A stretch of DNA of 64,000 nucleotides. Source: Neurospora tetrasperma FGSC 2508 (Eukaryota; Ascomycota; Sordariomycetes; Sordariales; Sordariaceae). The notes below the pieces were generated by a model. The model ran no database searches, had not been told where the DNA came from, and saw only the letters and a program-made list of their open reading frames with translations. This document shows positions 47,704-58,576 of this stretch, in pieces. The translations under genes and the position numbers were made by a program. The DNA is taken from contig NW_009799099.1 in assembly GCF_000213175.1 (NCBI RefSeq), positions 484,038-548,037 of the forward strand, given 5' to 3'. Each line of letters starts with the position of its first letter. Position 1 is the stretch's first letter.

Positions 47704-48343
47704 GTGTGGAAGGAAGAGTCAAATAGAGATTATCAGTACATAAGATACAGGTTTAGTGATTTTCGGTAGCACTCTTTGTCTGCAAGTGTTCAAGCTGAGT
47801 GCTCGGAATACATCTCTCGAATGTCCACCACGCGGGACAGATCGATCCACACTACGAACTTTGCGACGAGGTGCAACATAGACTGGAGATGTATAAACTC
47901 GACATAGAAAAGTTACAGCTACAAGACACACTAAACTCGTCAACAATTACCTATGCTCGTCGATCACGGAAAGTCGGAATTTTACCACAGTTTTTCCAGG
48001 TCACTGACGAGACACAAAGCAAGTAAAAGCAGCAAACACGCAATCTGCTCTATTTAGCTATCATCACTACCTTCATCAAGTAAGTGTATACCCAACCCCA
48101 ATACCTCCCTACACTTCCCTACACTTCCCTACTCTCCTCCCATATCTCCATTCATTCCATCCCACCTTCGTCATCTTGTCAAACCATATCAGATGAGCTC
48201 CTATCATAGGTACCAGATATCATTTCCTGGCTCCCGTCCTTTTCCATGTCTATCTTTTTTTCTTTTTCTTTTTCTTTTCTCTTTTTTTGTCCTTCTCTCA
48301 CTCCCACTCACTACCCGCGATCCACGTGCAGTCGGAATCAGCC

Positions 48344-48625
48344 TCAGACCGACCCGTCCCATAATCCGCCACAGAGCCGTCCCTTCCTTGACTGTGGGAC
48401 TCCGGTTATATTTGTGATCGTGGTCGTGGTCGTGATTGTGATGTTCCCGAGGTTGGGACCGCTCGGGCTGTTGCTGCTGTTGCTGCTGTTGTACCCCTGG
48501 GTAGTGTCCATGGTGCCGCAAATGATGGTGTTGACGAAGTCGGCAACACAGGTGATGGGAACGTCGCTACTACCGCAAAGACTCGGGGGGCATTGATTTT
48601 CAATTTTTCCTGGGAAATCCGGCAT
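48344..48625 (-). CDS. Candidate small protein, 93 aa (weak)
   Basis: Read from an ATG at 48625, this frame starts MPDFPGKIENQCPPSLCG and has five Cys. A Ser/Asn/Thr-rich stretch follows (GYNSSNSSNS), then a Thr-Ile alternating run (ITITTTTTITNITG). Codon use in the first 60 codons is C-ending and gene-like. There is no signal peptide. The N-terminal part is related to a second, inverted segment at 48881-48955. I do not recognise it; it may be a real short gene, an exon of a larger one or chance. Confidence 0.3.
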   Translation of the reverse strand: MPDFPGKIENQCPPSLCGSSDVPITCVADFVNTIICGTMDTTQGYNSSNSSNSPSGPNLGNITITTTTTITNITGVPQSRKGRLCGGLWDGSV

Positions 48626-48955
48626 GGTTAGACATTCATTCACATGTGCATTTTAATATGCCTTCAGAAAATAGTAGGGGAGACATGTTACCACCCCAGA
48701 GCACTCACTGTGAATTCGATTCCTCTGGTACCTCTATCTTGTCTTTTCCTACCTACCTACGTATCTCTTCTTCATGAGCGCTGGAGGGTGTGCACATTCA
48801 AATCACCGGCGGTCTTGCACACACAACTTCTGGCCGGCGGCATAAATGTTACAGTACATATGCTTAGCTACAGACTACCTATGCCAGATTTCCTCCTGGA
48901 AGTCGAAAATACGAAAATCGATGCCCCGAGTCTTTGCGGTACTGCTGTTGCTTCT
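48560..48955. repeat. Foldback: diverged inverted repeat, arms of about 65 b
   Basis: The reverse complement of 48560-48625 aligns with 48881-48955 on the plus strand. Both begin ATGCC(G/A)GATTTCC and both contain CGAGTCTTTGCGGTA, with small insertions and substitutions between. The spacer is about 255 b. The read-outs begin MPDF and contain PSLCG in both copies. Confidence 0.75.
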
Positions 48956-48982
48956 ATTACTACCAGATTCCGCCTAATGCTG

Positions 48983-49909
48983 CTATTGCTGCCTCTGCTG
49001 CCTCTGGCGACTTTGCCTGACTTCCCTAGCCCGACAAGCCTCTTGCAATTCAGCGCGGAGACGGGCGCGGTACTCCCATACCAAGCGCATGGTTTCCGCA
49101 TTTGACGCCGTGGCTATTGACGCCCGCCGTATGATCTCTGCTGCGCCTGGTTCGGGTTCGGCGTTTGATCCCTGATGTCCTTGTCTTTGCCTTTGTCTTT
49201 GGTAAAAACAGTCCTGTTGTCTAGCATGATAGGCGTCTCGTATCTCGACAAGCAGGCTGGCGTGGAGCTTGGCCATGGAGAGAATGGTGGTCCAGGGTAG
49301 AGGTAATGGCTCGACGTGGATTCTCTCGTCCAAGTCTAGGATGACATTGTGGATGTGAAGCTCGTAGTCGGAGATCTCCTCAACATTATCGCTGATGTAG
49401 TCGTCATCGTGTTCCAAGTCATCATAGAATAAGAAATCTTCCGAGTTCGAGACAAAGTCCCAGTCGTCCTCTTCCTCGTCCTCTTCCTCGTCTTCTTCCT
49501 CGTCTTCTCCAAGGTCTTCGATGTCTTCTTCAAGGTCGTCTTCGAGGTCTTCGTCTTCAAAGCCCCACTCTTCTTCCTCGTCCTCGTCATCCTCTTCTTC
49601 GTCCTTTTCGTTCTTGAGCTCTTCGTATTCTTCAAGGTCCTTTTCATCCTCTGCTTCCTCGAGTCCTTGACCTTCTTCCTCGCTCTCAACAATCCCAAAG
49701 TAATCCATGACAAACTTCCTAAAATCGTCGAGGGCTCTTCTCTTCTTCCATCTATTCAAGATGCGCCGGTTATTGATCTCCTCCTCCATACCCATATAAA
49801 CATCATCAGGTCCCTTCACGTTTGGGAGGGGTGAGTTGCGTTCTTCGCGCATCTTTCTATAGTAGCAGATTATCTCCTCCGCTTCAGCGGGCCAGACTGT
49901 GGGAATCAT
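48983..49909 (-). CDS. Very acidic uncharacterised protein, 308 aa
   Basis: Single open frame. Residues about 1-75 are a mixed helical region (MIPTVWPAEAEEIICYYRKM and NRWKKRRALDDFRKFVMDYFG). Residues about 75-155 are almost entirely Glu and Asp, with a WGFEDEDLEDDLEEDIEDLG stretch. A helical region (about 195-240) and a Gln/Arg-rich tail (RQSRQRQQRQQ) follow. There is no signal peptide or membrane span. Acidic tracts of this kind occur in histone- or ribosome-assembly chaperones, but no family motif supports that here. The start at 49909 is the first ATG in frame. An upstream exon is possible because CCCACAG|TC just inside the frame would also serve as an acceptor. Confidence 0.55.
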   Translation of the reverse strand: MIPTVWPAEAEEIICYYRKMREERNSPLPNVKGPDDVYMGMEEEINNRRILNRWKKRRALDDFRKFVMDYFGIVESEEEGQGLEEAEDEKDLEEYEELKNEKDEEEDDEDEEEEWGFEDEDLEDDLEEDIEDLGEDEEEDEEEDEEEDDWDFVSNSEDFLFYDDLEHDDDYISDNVEEISDYELHIHNVILDLDERIHVEPLPLPWTTILSMAKLHASLLVEIRDAYHARQQDCFYQRQRQRQGHQGSNAEPEPGAAEIIRRASIATASNAETMRLVWEYRARLRAELQEACRAREVRQSRQRQQRQQ

Positions 49910-51112
49910 TGTCGGAAGAGGATATGCGGTGGCGGCGGGGGCTGGTTCTTGCGGGGGCTAGTAGAAGAAGTCGTGGGGGTGTCGGTGGAAGGGGGGAAGG
50001 CTTGGGAAAAGTACGAGGAGCGTGCGTGTGACATTGTGGTGGTAGTTGACTTTGACTGGTTGGATTATTGTCTTTGGCCGAGCGAGCTGATGATTTGAGG
50101 TCGGAGCGGATTCTCCGAGTGGACAATAGATTGAGGTATGTGGACAATGGTCGTGGGTTTGTGGACCGTGGGTGTACGGACCGTAGGTGTAGGTCGTAGA
50201 TGGATAGACTATGAGATTATGATCGGAGGTATTAACCCGTGGGGGTTTGCACCGTAGGAGTCTTCAACAGTGGTTGTGTGTAGTGTAGATATATAGACCG
50301 TACGAGTGCAGACCGTTCGAGCGTAGACCGTGAGGATGTAGAGCCAAGCAGCCACGTGGATGGTATGAAGAAGGAGCTGGGGAAGACGGAGAATGACTCT
50401 CTCACAGCGAGTTGATAGACAAGTATCAGTACCTGAAGGATCCTGAAGTAAGGACGAGCCGTTGATGTATTGATTTATGTGCGAAAATGACCATAGGAGT
50501 AAGGAACCGAGTACGTAGACGGATGACGAGGAAAAGGGAGGAAATTAACTCGAGTGGAAAGAGAATGGATGGGCAAGTTTAAGTATCTGCCAGACTCCCA
50601 GTGCAGGGAGATGTATTTTCTAGGGAAATATATTTCTGCGCGCAGATCAAGTCCGACATATCAACACCGGATGTCCGCAGCGGAGGCCCCGATTCCTACT
50701 TATATACGATATCATTACGTGATGCTGTACTGCACTCGTCTAGCTCCTCAAGTTCGATGGCAGCCCAGCAAGAAAAAGCGACACATCTTGTCCCTTCACC
50801 CCATCTAACCATGCCCGTCGAAGCCTCTGCCAGCGTCAAAAGCTGCTGAGTCCGGCACATCCGCAAAACCTCGTTGTAGGGAGTACCAAAATATGCACGA
50901 TGATAAGGTACAAACGAGTCTATGGGTACAAATATGACTCTTCAGTTGACATCTATGCAACGCACGATGTTGTATTTTCGGAACGCATTTCGGTCGGCCA
51001 GGTTGAACCAGAGACAGTCGAGAAGTATTTGAACGAGTATTGCAGTGGATTGGCAACATGACACATTACTAACCGCGTCTTTTTATTTTCTTCTTTTTTA
51101 CTCTTCAGCCTT
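49910..51112. other. Intergenic with degenerate 15-b tandem repeat
   Basis: About 1.2 kb between two minus-strand genes. The left 250 b should hold the promoter of the acidic protein gene. A degenerate tandem array occupies about 50141-50345. The rest, to 51112, is the 3' side of eIF2B beta, and no gene is supported. Confidence 0.55.
50141..50345. repeat. Degenerate tandem repeat, about 15-b unit (GACCGTRGGTGTA-like)
   Basis: Units are visible by eye: GACCGTGGGTGTACG, GACCGTAGGTGTAGG, then more diverged copies such as ACCGTAGGAGTCTTC, then GACCGTACGAGTGCA, GACCGTTCGAGCGTA and GACCGTGAGGATGTA. About a dozen copies fit, with the best-kept ones at both ends. It is not part of any credible gene. 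Confidence 0.75.
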
Positions 51113-52467
51113 TTAAGGCAGATGCAAAGACAAGCCCATATCTTCGAGCTTGTAATGGTCGGCCATGATGGTGGCAAGATGATCTCGTGTTTGGGGGCCA
51201 CTGTGAAATTGTTAGTGTTGGGGTTCTTCAGTGATCGAAATTATAGGTTCAGGGCTTACAGGTTTGTTAGGTATACATCGACGTATTGGGGTGGCAGGTA
51301 CTCGCCCACGATGTTCTCTACCTCGAGGGCATCGACTGCCTCACCGTCGGCATAGTCGACATACGTCGAAGAATCGCCCTGCTCGAACTCGGTCCCATCG
51401 TCCGACGGATCTACGGGGCAGAACTTGTAAACACCGCTTAGAACGATAACAGGCTTGGAGTACTCCTGCGCCGCCCTGGCAGCAGTACTGCACCCACTCT
51501 CTGTGGAAATACCGCCGTTCGCATATACGGCCTTGGCGCTGATAACAACCTTGTTCACCCTAGGCATATAGGCCATCAAGCCGTTGCTAGCCAGGCTGAT
51601 GGTGTTGACCCCGAGACCGTTGAGCTTCTTCCGTAGGGCAGCATGGGGCACCTCGCCGGGTTTTTGACGCTCAGCGCTGGCGAGGAAAACGGTAAACCTC
51701 CTCTTTGCTGCGGCTTTGACGAGGAACCTCTCGACTGTTGGGGAGGGGAGGTAGGCGAGCACGTAATCGCCGGGGTGAATTTGGATGTCCGCGAAACCCG
51801 CAATCTGGTCGTCCGCCTGGCTGATCTCATCCATAATCTCTTCGATGCCATCGATAACTTCGGACCGTAGGGCATGCATGTTGGCAGATGCGCCCTGGGA
51901 CATGGGGGTGGATGCGCCGGTGACTGGCGATTGGACGGTCTCTGAGACGCAGAGAAGGTTGAACATCGACTTGGACATGGGGAGAGTCGCGGCGCGGAGG
52001 GGCGTGGGGCCTGGCCTTGTGGAAATGGTGGGCGTTGTGGGCAGCTGGGAGAGGTCGGATACTGAGTCGCCCATCTCGTCGGCATTTCTGTCCTCGGAAG
52101 CCTCATCACGAATAAGACCCATTACTCGGCGGACAACGTTGCCGATGACTTGCTCAGTGGGAGCAGCTTGGGCGAGTCTGTGGCCGGTGTTGGAGACCTT
52201 TGCAAGCAGCTGGTCGACGTTCTGCCACTTAGAGTTGGCGACGACCTGGAGCAGCATATGGGCTGTGGCATTGGCGACATCATCGCCCTTGACTTGGCGA
52301 CGTTTTAGGAGGCTGCCCAACCAGGTTAGGATCTGATATAAGATGGATATGAAGCAGGCGTAGGCGTACTAGATCAGAGCCTCGATAGAAGCCTCCAAGG
52401 GCTGAGTGTTGAGAGACTTGAGGAGCTTGCCCAACGTGGGGGCATAGCTCATTTGCGACGGCGCCAT
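51113..52467 (-). CDS. Translation initiation factor eIF2B subunit beta
   Basis: The model is complement(51113..51200, 51260..52312, 52370..52467), 412 aa (yeast Gcd7 is about 381). Intron 1 has a CTAAC branch site and both junctions keep phase 2. Exon 1 encodes MAPSQMSYAPTLGKLLKSLN. Exon 2 holds LLKRRQVKG, VGNVVRRVMGLIRDE-type sequence (here IGNVVRRVMGLIRDE), DIQIHPGDYVLAYLPSPTVE, FLVKAAAKRRFTVFLAS, KVVISAKAVYANGG and KPVIVLSGVYKFCP. The tail ends LEDMGLSLHLP. Beta belongs to the regulatory core (alpha, beta, delta) of eIF2B, the GTP-exchange factor for eIF2, which senses eIF2 phosphorylation. A Ser/Thr/Pro-rich insert lies at about 110-165, as is common in fungi. It is divergent from NHP2 across 854 b. 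The identification is firm. Confidence 0.95.
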
Positions 52468-53321
52468 GGTGATGAGCTGTGTACAATACTTTGTGTGCTA
52501 CTGAGGTGTCGTGGAGGTGATGTCGAAGTGAGAATGCGACTGTTCCCTGCTCGAGGCTGTATGGTCTTTACGAATGGTACTGGACGGATAACTATGAAAT
52601 CGATATAGGCGGGGAATGACAAGGCTGCTGGTCGCAAGAAAGGTCTCCAACAACAGCTTCCAGAAATGGGCCAATATCGCTTGGGATTGTGGACTTTTTT
52701 GCCAGTGAATTGTCGGGTGAGTCAATGGCTCACACTGAATGCGCTTCGAGGTATCACAAGCTCTAGAAATTTAGTGGGGCAGGCAAGCAACCGGGCTTCA
52801 AGGACAAAGCATTGCAGTTTGTCAGTTTGCGGCAGGCTAGAAGCAGGCCTTGTTCACTAATCCCTGTCGTACTAAATGGAGAAGCCCCACCGAGCAAAAG
52901 GTGCGGGAGCCAAGTCATTTCTTATCGTGTGCTTATCGAAAAACTGGTCCCTCTTATCGCACCCAAATCCAGACACTCACCTGCATTATCAGCGCCCGAG
53001 CGGAACGGCTTTACAATTGGCCTACAAATTTTTGGTCGCGTCGCTCTGCTCTGATTGACTGGGTCACTTGATGGACCCAGTAAAATCTGCGTTGAAGAAT
53101 CCGTTTCTGCGATCAAACCCCATCACGACGGATACCAAATACCTTGACGCCCCAACCCAGTAACTTTTTTTTCTCTTTACTGCAGTGGTTGTCTGTATAA
53201 CACTATTCCCCCCCCCATTCTTTAATTCCTTTTTGATACCCCCATCCCCTCAACCACCAACCATATCTACACACACACACCCAACCACCACCAATAACAA
53301 ACACACATCTAATCCGACAAG
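52468..53321. promoter_or_regulatory. Divergent promoter region of eIF2B beta and NHP2
   Basis: The 854 b lies between the start codons of two genes of the translation/ribosome machinery. The right end has a C run near 53209-53216 and a CACACACA/CCACCACC-rich leader before 53322. The left end should be the eIF2B beta leader. No gene is seen. Confidence 0.55.
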
Positions 53322-54164
53322 ATGGGTGCCACCGACAAGATCAAGGAGAAGAAGGACAAGTCCGAGAAGAAGGACAAGAAGGAGAAGAAGATGAGCGAGG
53401 AGGCCGGTGTCAAGAAGGAGAAGAAGGACAAGAAGGAGAAGAAGGAGAAGACCGAGAAGCTCGCCAAGGCCGTCGAGGCTCACCTCGAGAAGGAGGGTTC
53501 CGTCGACCCTGAGGATGTCGTCAAGACCGCCGAGGAGCTTGTCCCCTTTGCCCTTCCCCTCGCCGACGACAAGACCCACAAGAAGATTTACAAGTTGATC
53601 AAGAAGGGTACGTTTTGTTACTCTCTCCAATTGCATTGCCAGGCTCAATCGCAACCCACGCACGACTTGTACTGAACCCAAGCTAACCTTGTACCCCCCA
53701 AAAAAACAGGCGCCAAGCTCAAGTCCATCCACCGCGGCGTAAAAGAGTGCGAGAAGGCCATCAAGAAGTGCCCCCTCCGGACCGCCGCCTCCCCTCCCGC
53801 CGACGCTCCCGGCCTCGTCATCATCGCCGGCGACATCTCGCCCATGGACGTGATCATGCACTTCCCCATTCTGTGCGAGGAGCACGGCGTTCCCTACTTG
53901 TACATTCGCTCGCGCGCCGACCTGGGCGTGGCCGCCTGCACCAAGCGCGCCACCTCGGTGGTGATGCTCAAGCCCGAGGGCAAGAAGTCTTCTGGTGGCA
54001 AGGAGGAGGCCGGCGACGACAAGAAGGTCGACCCTGCCGAGTACCTCGAGGCCTACAAGGAGCTGGTCAAGACGGCGCAAAAACAGTGGAACGTCCAGGT
54101 CGAGCCCTGGGTCAAGGGTACTCACCCGCTCCAGATCGAGGCCAAGGTCAAGGGCACTGCCTAA
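53322..54164 (+). CDS. nhp2: H/ACA snoRNP protein NHP2
   Basis: The model is join(53322..53607, 53710..54164), 246 aa, with one 102 b intron (GTACGT donor, GCTAAC branch, AACAG acceptor, phase 1). Residues 1 to about 48 are a Lys/Glu/Asp-rich extension (KKDKKEKK type) longer than in yeast Nhp2 (156 aa). The L7Ae core (about 95-190) contains KLKSIHRGVKECEKAIKK, GLVIIAGDISPMDVIMHFP, LCEEHGVPYLYIRSRADLG and CTKRATSVVML. The order and the RGVKECEKAI motif separate NHP2 from eL8, eL30 and Snu13. NHP2 binds H/ACA guide RNAs with dyskerin/Cbf5, Nop10 and Gar1 for pseudouridylation and rRNA processing in the nucleolus. The C-terminal extension (about 190-246) is also longer than in yeast. Confidence 0.94.
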
Positions 54165-55360
54165 ATTGGCGAGAGCAACGACACGAGCGAAACAACACAC
54201 AAAAAAAATGAAAGACTGCAACGACACGATGGCGACAGCGGGGGCACATGAGACCATGACACCACTGTTGGTGTCGGTGTGATTGTGCGTCTGCTTGTTG
54301 CAAGAGTGTTCGTGTGCATATGTGCTTTTTGCTCAAACAACCGGACCGTCTTACCGTTGAGAGAGAAGAAAACAGGCGACCGATCATCTTGGAGATTGGA
54401 CGCTGGCGGGCAGCGCAAAGACTGTTCTTTGATGGACTTGTGCCTGGGCTTGGGGAACAGATGAAGGAGGAACAAGTTTGTGACGCTCTAATCACAACCT
54501 TTGTCACTCTTTTCTCTCCTCGATGTCGATTTCTGTCTCCGCTTCGGGCTTCTCCCAGCTCTCGCTCTCATCACGAAAAGATTGTCGGATATCGGTCATC
54601 ATCTCTTCCGCATTGACCACATCCGGTCGGCTCCCATGGGCTGACTTGGTTGTTCTGGGCTTTTATCTAAGCTATAGATAGAGAGCATTGATGGGTTGAC
54701 GGTTTTAGTCTATCCTGGTTTCGGTTATGGATTTATGGCGCTGGCTACTTGCTGTCATTGAAAATGGAAGGCGTTGTGGGGTAAACACTTGTATTTTGTA
54801 CGGTATATATGAGAAAGGAATACCAAGTTCATCAGTTCTCATCTTTGCTTCTATGTGTCCAACCGTCTTTGGGTCGAATGCCGCGGGCTGTACCCCTTCC
54901 ATGTCACGACACACAACACAACATTGACATGGCCAACTACCAACGCAACACTTGTATCAGATGCAAGACAACTCAGGTCATCAGCAATCAACAAGCACAA
55001 GAGCCAAACAGTGAGGTATCGCCAGCGTCTTCCATTCATCTCAGGAATGCTGATACTATGCTAATAGCTTGATACAATACAGAGGGTACCAAGAAAAAAA
55101 AACAGGAAATGCCCAGGAACACGCCCACACTCCAAATTGTAGGTGCGATACTCAAGTTCCCCATTATCATTAACTTCATTAAACCATCCCGGAGTTCCTC
55201 TTACTCAAAAAGAACCCTTTACTCGGCACGCCAGCTTGTCCGGCCGAGAGTAGGCGATCCGGAGGTAGCAGAGGCGCTGTTTCAACCATGTCAGCAGACT
55301 GTTTCCACAGGATATACCGAAGTATAGTAAATAGGTTCTTATTTACAATAGGGTGACCCA
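54165..55360. other. Intergenic: convergent 3' region
   Basis: About 1.2 kb between the NHP2 stop (plus) and the DUF1761-like stop (minus). The ORFs are short, overlapping and without codon bias. No repeat or RNA gene was noted beyond an ACACAACACAACA run near 54909-54922. Confidence 0.55.
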
Positions 55361-56241
55361 CTACTCAAAAGGGTTGGTGCGCGTTCCCCACCAGGTAAGG
55401 AAGACGGAAAGGCCGACAGTCTCAAACAGCTTAGCGAGGACGTTGATGCCGACAGTCTCAAAGGCGCGCTTCTCAACGAACATCTCAGAGATGAAACCGG
55501 GAGCAGAGGTGGCAGCGAAGATGAGACCGCCGAGGTAGGCGGCGCCGCGGTAGCTGAGGGTGCCGGTGGCGTTGATGAGAGCGCCAATGCCGTACGACTG
55601 CAGGGCAGAGCCGACGAGGGAAGAGCCCCAGGCCATGACGGCCGAGGTGGCCTCGCGCGACTTGATGAACTCCTCCTTGCTGTTGGAGATCTTGGCGCGC
55701 TGGTAGGTCTGGCCGAACAGGGGGGTCATGATGGCCAGCTCGGTGGCATGGTTGAAGATGGTGCCGAGGGCAATGGCCGAGGGCTTGACGGGGGGGAGAT
55801 CTGGAGGGAGTGAGTTAGTATCATTGTTTGGTTATGCTTGTGGAGATTCATGTAAATGGCTGTTGATGGTGGTGGTAATGCTTGTGCGTTGTGCTGCGGT
55901 GGTTCATCTTTGGTTCATCCCAAATTCGCAGTGTTTGTTGCTGTGTCGGTGTTGTTTGACGTGCATCCCGTGGTGCGCCCCGCTCGCATCCCCTACGTCA
56001 TAGGCTGCCGCCCGCGGTTTCTCATAGCAACCACACACCCGAAACGCGATGCTTTTGAGCAGAGCCGGTGTCGAGAAGAATGAAAGATTGGGGCGAACTC
56101 GAGATGCTAGTCATTGTGTTGGGATATTCGATTGTGTCGTTGTGTTGTTGGAGATGATGCCCGGAAATGAACCACCTGACGCGGATGCAAGGTGAGAGTG
56201 ACAGGAGGGGAAAGAGGGGGCTACTAACAGTGAAGAGACAT
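55361..56241 (-). CDS. Small membrane protein, DUF1761-like
   Basis: Exon 2 (55361..55800) is well supported: it follows an ACTAAC branch site and CCTCCAG acceptor and stays open for 146 codons. It reads LPPVKPSAIALGTIFNHATE, PLFGQTYQRAK, then three hydrophobic segments (WGSSLVGSALQSYGIGALIN, AAYLGGLIFAATSAPGFISE, LAKLFETVGLSVFLTWWG). The length and the PLFG motif fit DUF1761, a family of small four-helix membrane proteins of unknown function. Exon 1 is less sure. I use 56229..56241 (ATG TCT CTT CAC T, donor GTTAGT), giving 150 aa and a 428 b intron. An alternative first exon starts at ACAATGACTAGC within that intron. Confidence 0.6.
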
Positions 56242-58576
56242 GATGGCGGTTGGTATTGTGTGGTAGGTTAAAAAGTGGTAGATTTATGAAATAGTTGTTC
56301 GTTTGGGTATCGTCGTCGTTGAATTCTCGTTTGGAGAAGTCGTTGGTTTTCACTGGTTTGGAATGAAGCAAGCAAAAGGGAGATGGAGGGGAGGGAGGAC
56401 GTGGTGGTTATAAAGTACTACAGAGGACGGATGGAAGGAATGGATTCTGGGCAAGGCCGGGCCTGCTGCCAGGGCGAGATCACTCATTACCTCTAGGTTC
56501 TTCTTTGTGCGTCACGATTTCAGTCAACCGAGCAACCAGCAGGAAAGCATCCATGAGCCCAGCCCAGCAGAGGGACGGGACCAGTCAACTAGGCCGAACA
56601 GGCAACGAACAGCGACGGGGACCAACAAGCAGCAAGGACGGATGGAAAGAGACCTGGGACAATCACGATGGAACGCTCCCGGTGTCTGTCTCTCTTCCTC
56701 ACAACGAGATTCGACGACTCTAATTGGTCGTCATACAGAAAATCCTCTGTAAATTGCCCTGGTTACAGAAGGAATCACATCATCGCCTCTGTCGAGCTTC
56801 CCCGGACTGCATCTTATGCAAGATGATGTCACTCACTCATTCCACGCTTTCCCCAATGCGGAATGGTCAGTAACATCCCATCCACGGGCACCCGCCCTGT
56901 AACAGGACCTCGATTCAACAGGGCAAATTTCACAACGAATCTTCTGTCTGCTCTTAGAGGTATTGTTGGGTTCAGTTGGTGAGTGAGGGGTCAATCCAGC
57001 TGTTTGTCAGTCGGGCAAACAGGCAGTCAGACTTTGGAAGTCGTGGATGGTATCGAAATGGTGTGAAACAAAGCGAGGGGTTGCCGTATTTGCATGATTC
57101 CCCTCCAGCCGGCCGGTGGGAGATCAGAAAGTCAGGCCGTTTCCAATTTGCTTTTTCCGTCCTGTGCTATGCCGAATTCACTTTCCCGTTAAGCCGTTGC
57201 TGCCCCTCTCTTCCATCGATTACAATTGTTTACTTCCGGTGGCCCATGTAAAACCTGTCTTTCTGTCTACACTACAATCCCACACCATCCGAAGCTGAAC
57301 CTCTCTCCACTCACTTTGGCCTTCTGGGCCTAGAATTGTGCGAAATTGCATGCTTCTGACGCTTCAAAGTGGATTTTTTCCGAGCTTCAACCAAGCTGAA
57401 GTTGAGGCAGTGTAGTCGCTCTTCTTCCAAGGCCAAGGCCGAGCTTGAACAGTCAAGGTAATTGACATCGTAATCGAGCCTCAGTCCGGAAGTAATGGAG
57501 CGGATGGCTTTTACTTACAGTTTAGGTGGCTCCGTAAGTGGAATGGGCAAGTCACTAACAGGACTGGCTGTAATTCTCTCCAAAAACTGTTAGTGAACTG
57601 GCTCTGCACACCCCAATTCCGGAATCACCTAACTGCGTACAAAACATAAGTGGAATGAAACTGCCCCTCTTCTTCCTCTTTCTAATCCATGGAGCAAAAA
57701 GTTCCCACAGTGACGTTTGCCCTCCGGGGGCATCCATCCAGATGGAATAGGTAAGCGAGCTAAGGTATCTTGCTCAATAGTGTACACTACTAGTTATGTT
57801 CCTGAAAGTTGACTGCCCTGTCCATGAGGTCCAACATCTTGTCACCTACACCAACGGTCCACAGCCGCCGGCCAGCTTCCTTTGAGCTGCCAGGAATAGT
57901 TACACCATCACCATCACCATCACCAGCTACGATATGATGAGCTTGGTCCTCTTGGTCCTCTGAGATCCCTGGATCTAGAAGTCCGGATCGTGAAATCAAC
58001 AAATAACCACCGAGTGGGACCGTTGAGTCCAAACTCTCGTGCTTCCCATCTTAGTCTTTTTATTATCCTGCGCAATGGGATTATTGGGAATGCAGTTTGA
58101 AGGGTTTCACAGAAGGTAAGGTATCATGTGTCAGCTTAAAAGGAGATCCTCGACCCGTTCATGCAGAGAACTCTTCGAGAACGGGCAGGCGGCGATCTTT
58201 GGAGCGGAGTGAACGAGTGGGAGGGAAGAAGGATCTCAGAGTTGTCCTGCAAAGCCCAGATGTGGGTAACATGCTCGTTGGCTTTTCAAAATCATGCAAG
58301 TTGCCAGCGATAAGCGGGAGATATAACAGCCCTAGGCAGAGGAAAAAGGAAACCAGGCCATGATTACACTACTTCGCTGTTCCTCATCTCTAATAGTCCC
58401 GTCGTGTAATAATACTGTCGACATATAGTATATATCTTGCTTTCTCATCGTCTCTGTCTCGCTCATGCTCCCTTTCTCTCCTTTCTTGATACTAGTAATC
58501 TCCCCACTTTCATACAGTTCGCAAAGGCAACACAATAAGAAAAAAACAAGCAGGCAGAAATTCAAAGATAAACTCA
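56242..58576. other. Intergenic: no supported gene
   Basis: About 2.3 kb between two minus-strand genes. It holds the promoter of the DUF1761-like gene on the left and the 3' region of Nem1 on the right. A CACCAT/TCACCA repeat lies near 57902-57925. The frames seen are short and without codon bias. Confidence 0.55.

Larger units (their letters stand above)
47704..48982. other. Intergenic: weak small ORF and a foldback repeat
   Basis: About 1.3 kb between the YCII-like stop (plus) and the stop of the acidic protein gene (minus). It contains TTTC repeats near 48258-48285, the candidate small ORF at 48344-48625 (minus), and two diverged inverted copies of a segment of about 65 b at 48560-48625 and 48881-48955. 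Confidence 0.6.

Noticed and set aside
48644-49105. 153-codon plus-strand frame covering one arm of the foldback
   Set aside because: It overlaps the 3' end of the acidic protein gene in antisense, and its start has no similarity. Only the MPDF-PSLCG segment is of interest, and it is reported as the repeat.
53250-54257. 335-codon open frame on the minus strand across NHP2
   Set aside because: It is the antisense shadow of NHP2. Its Leu/Val-rich product comes from Lys/Glu codons read backwards, and it crosses the NHP2 intron.
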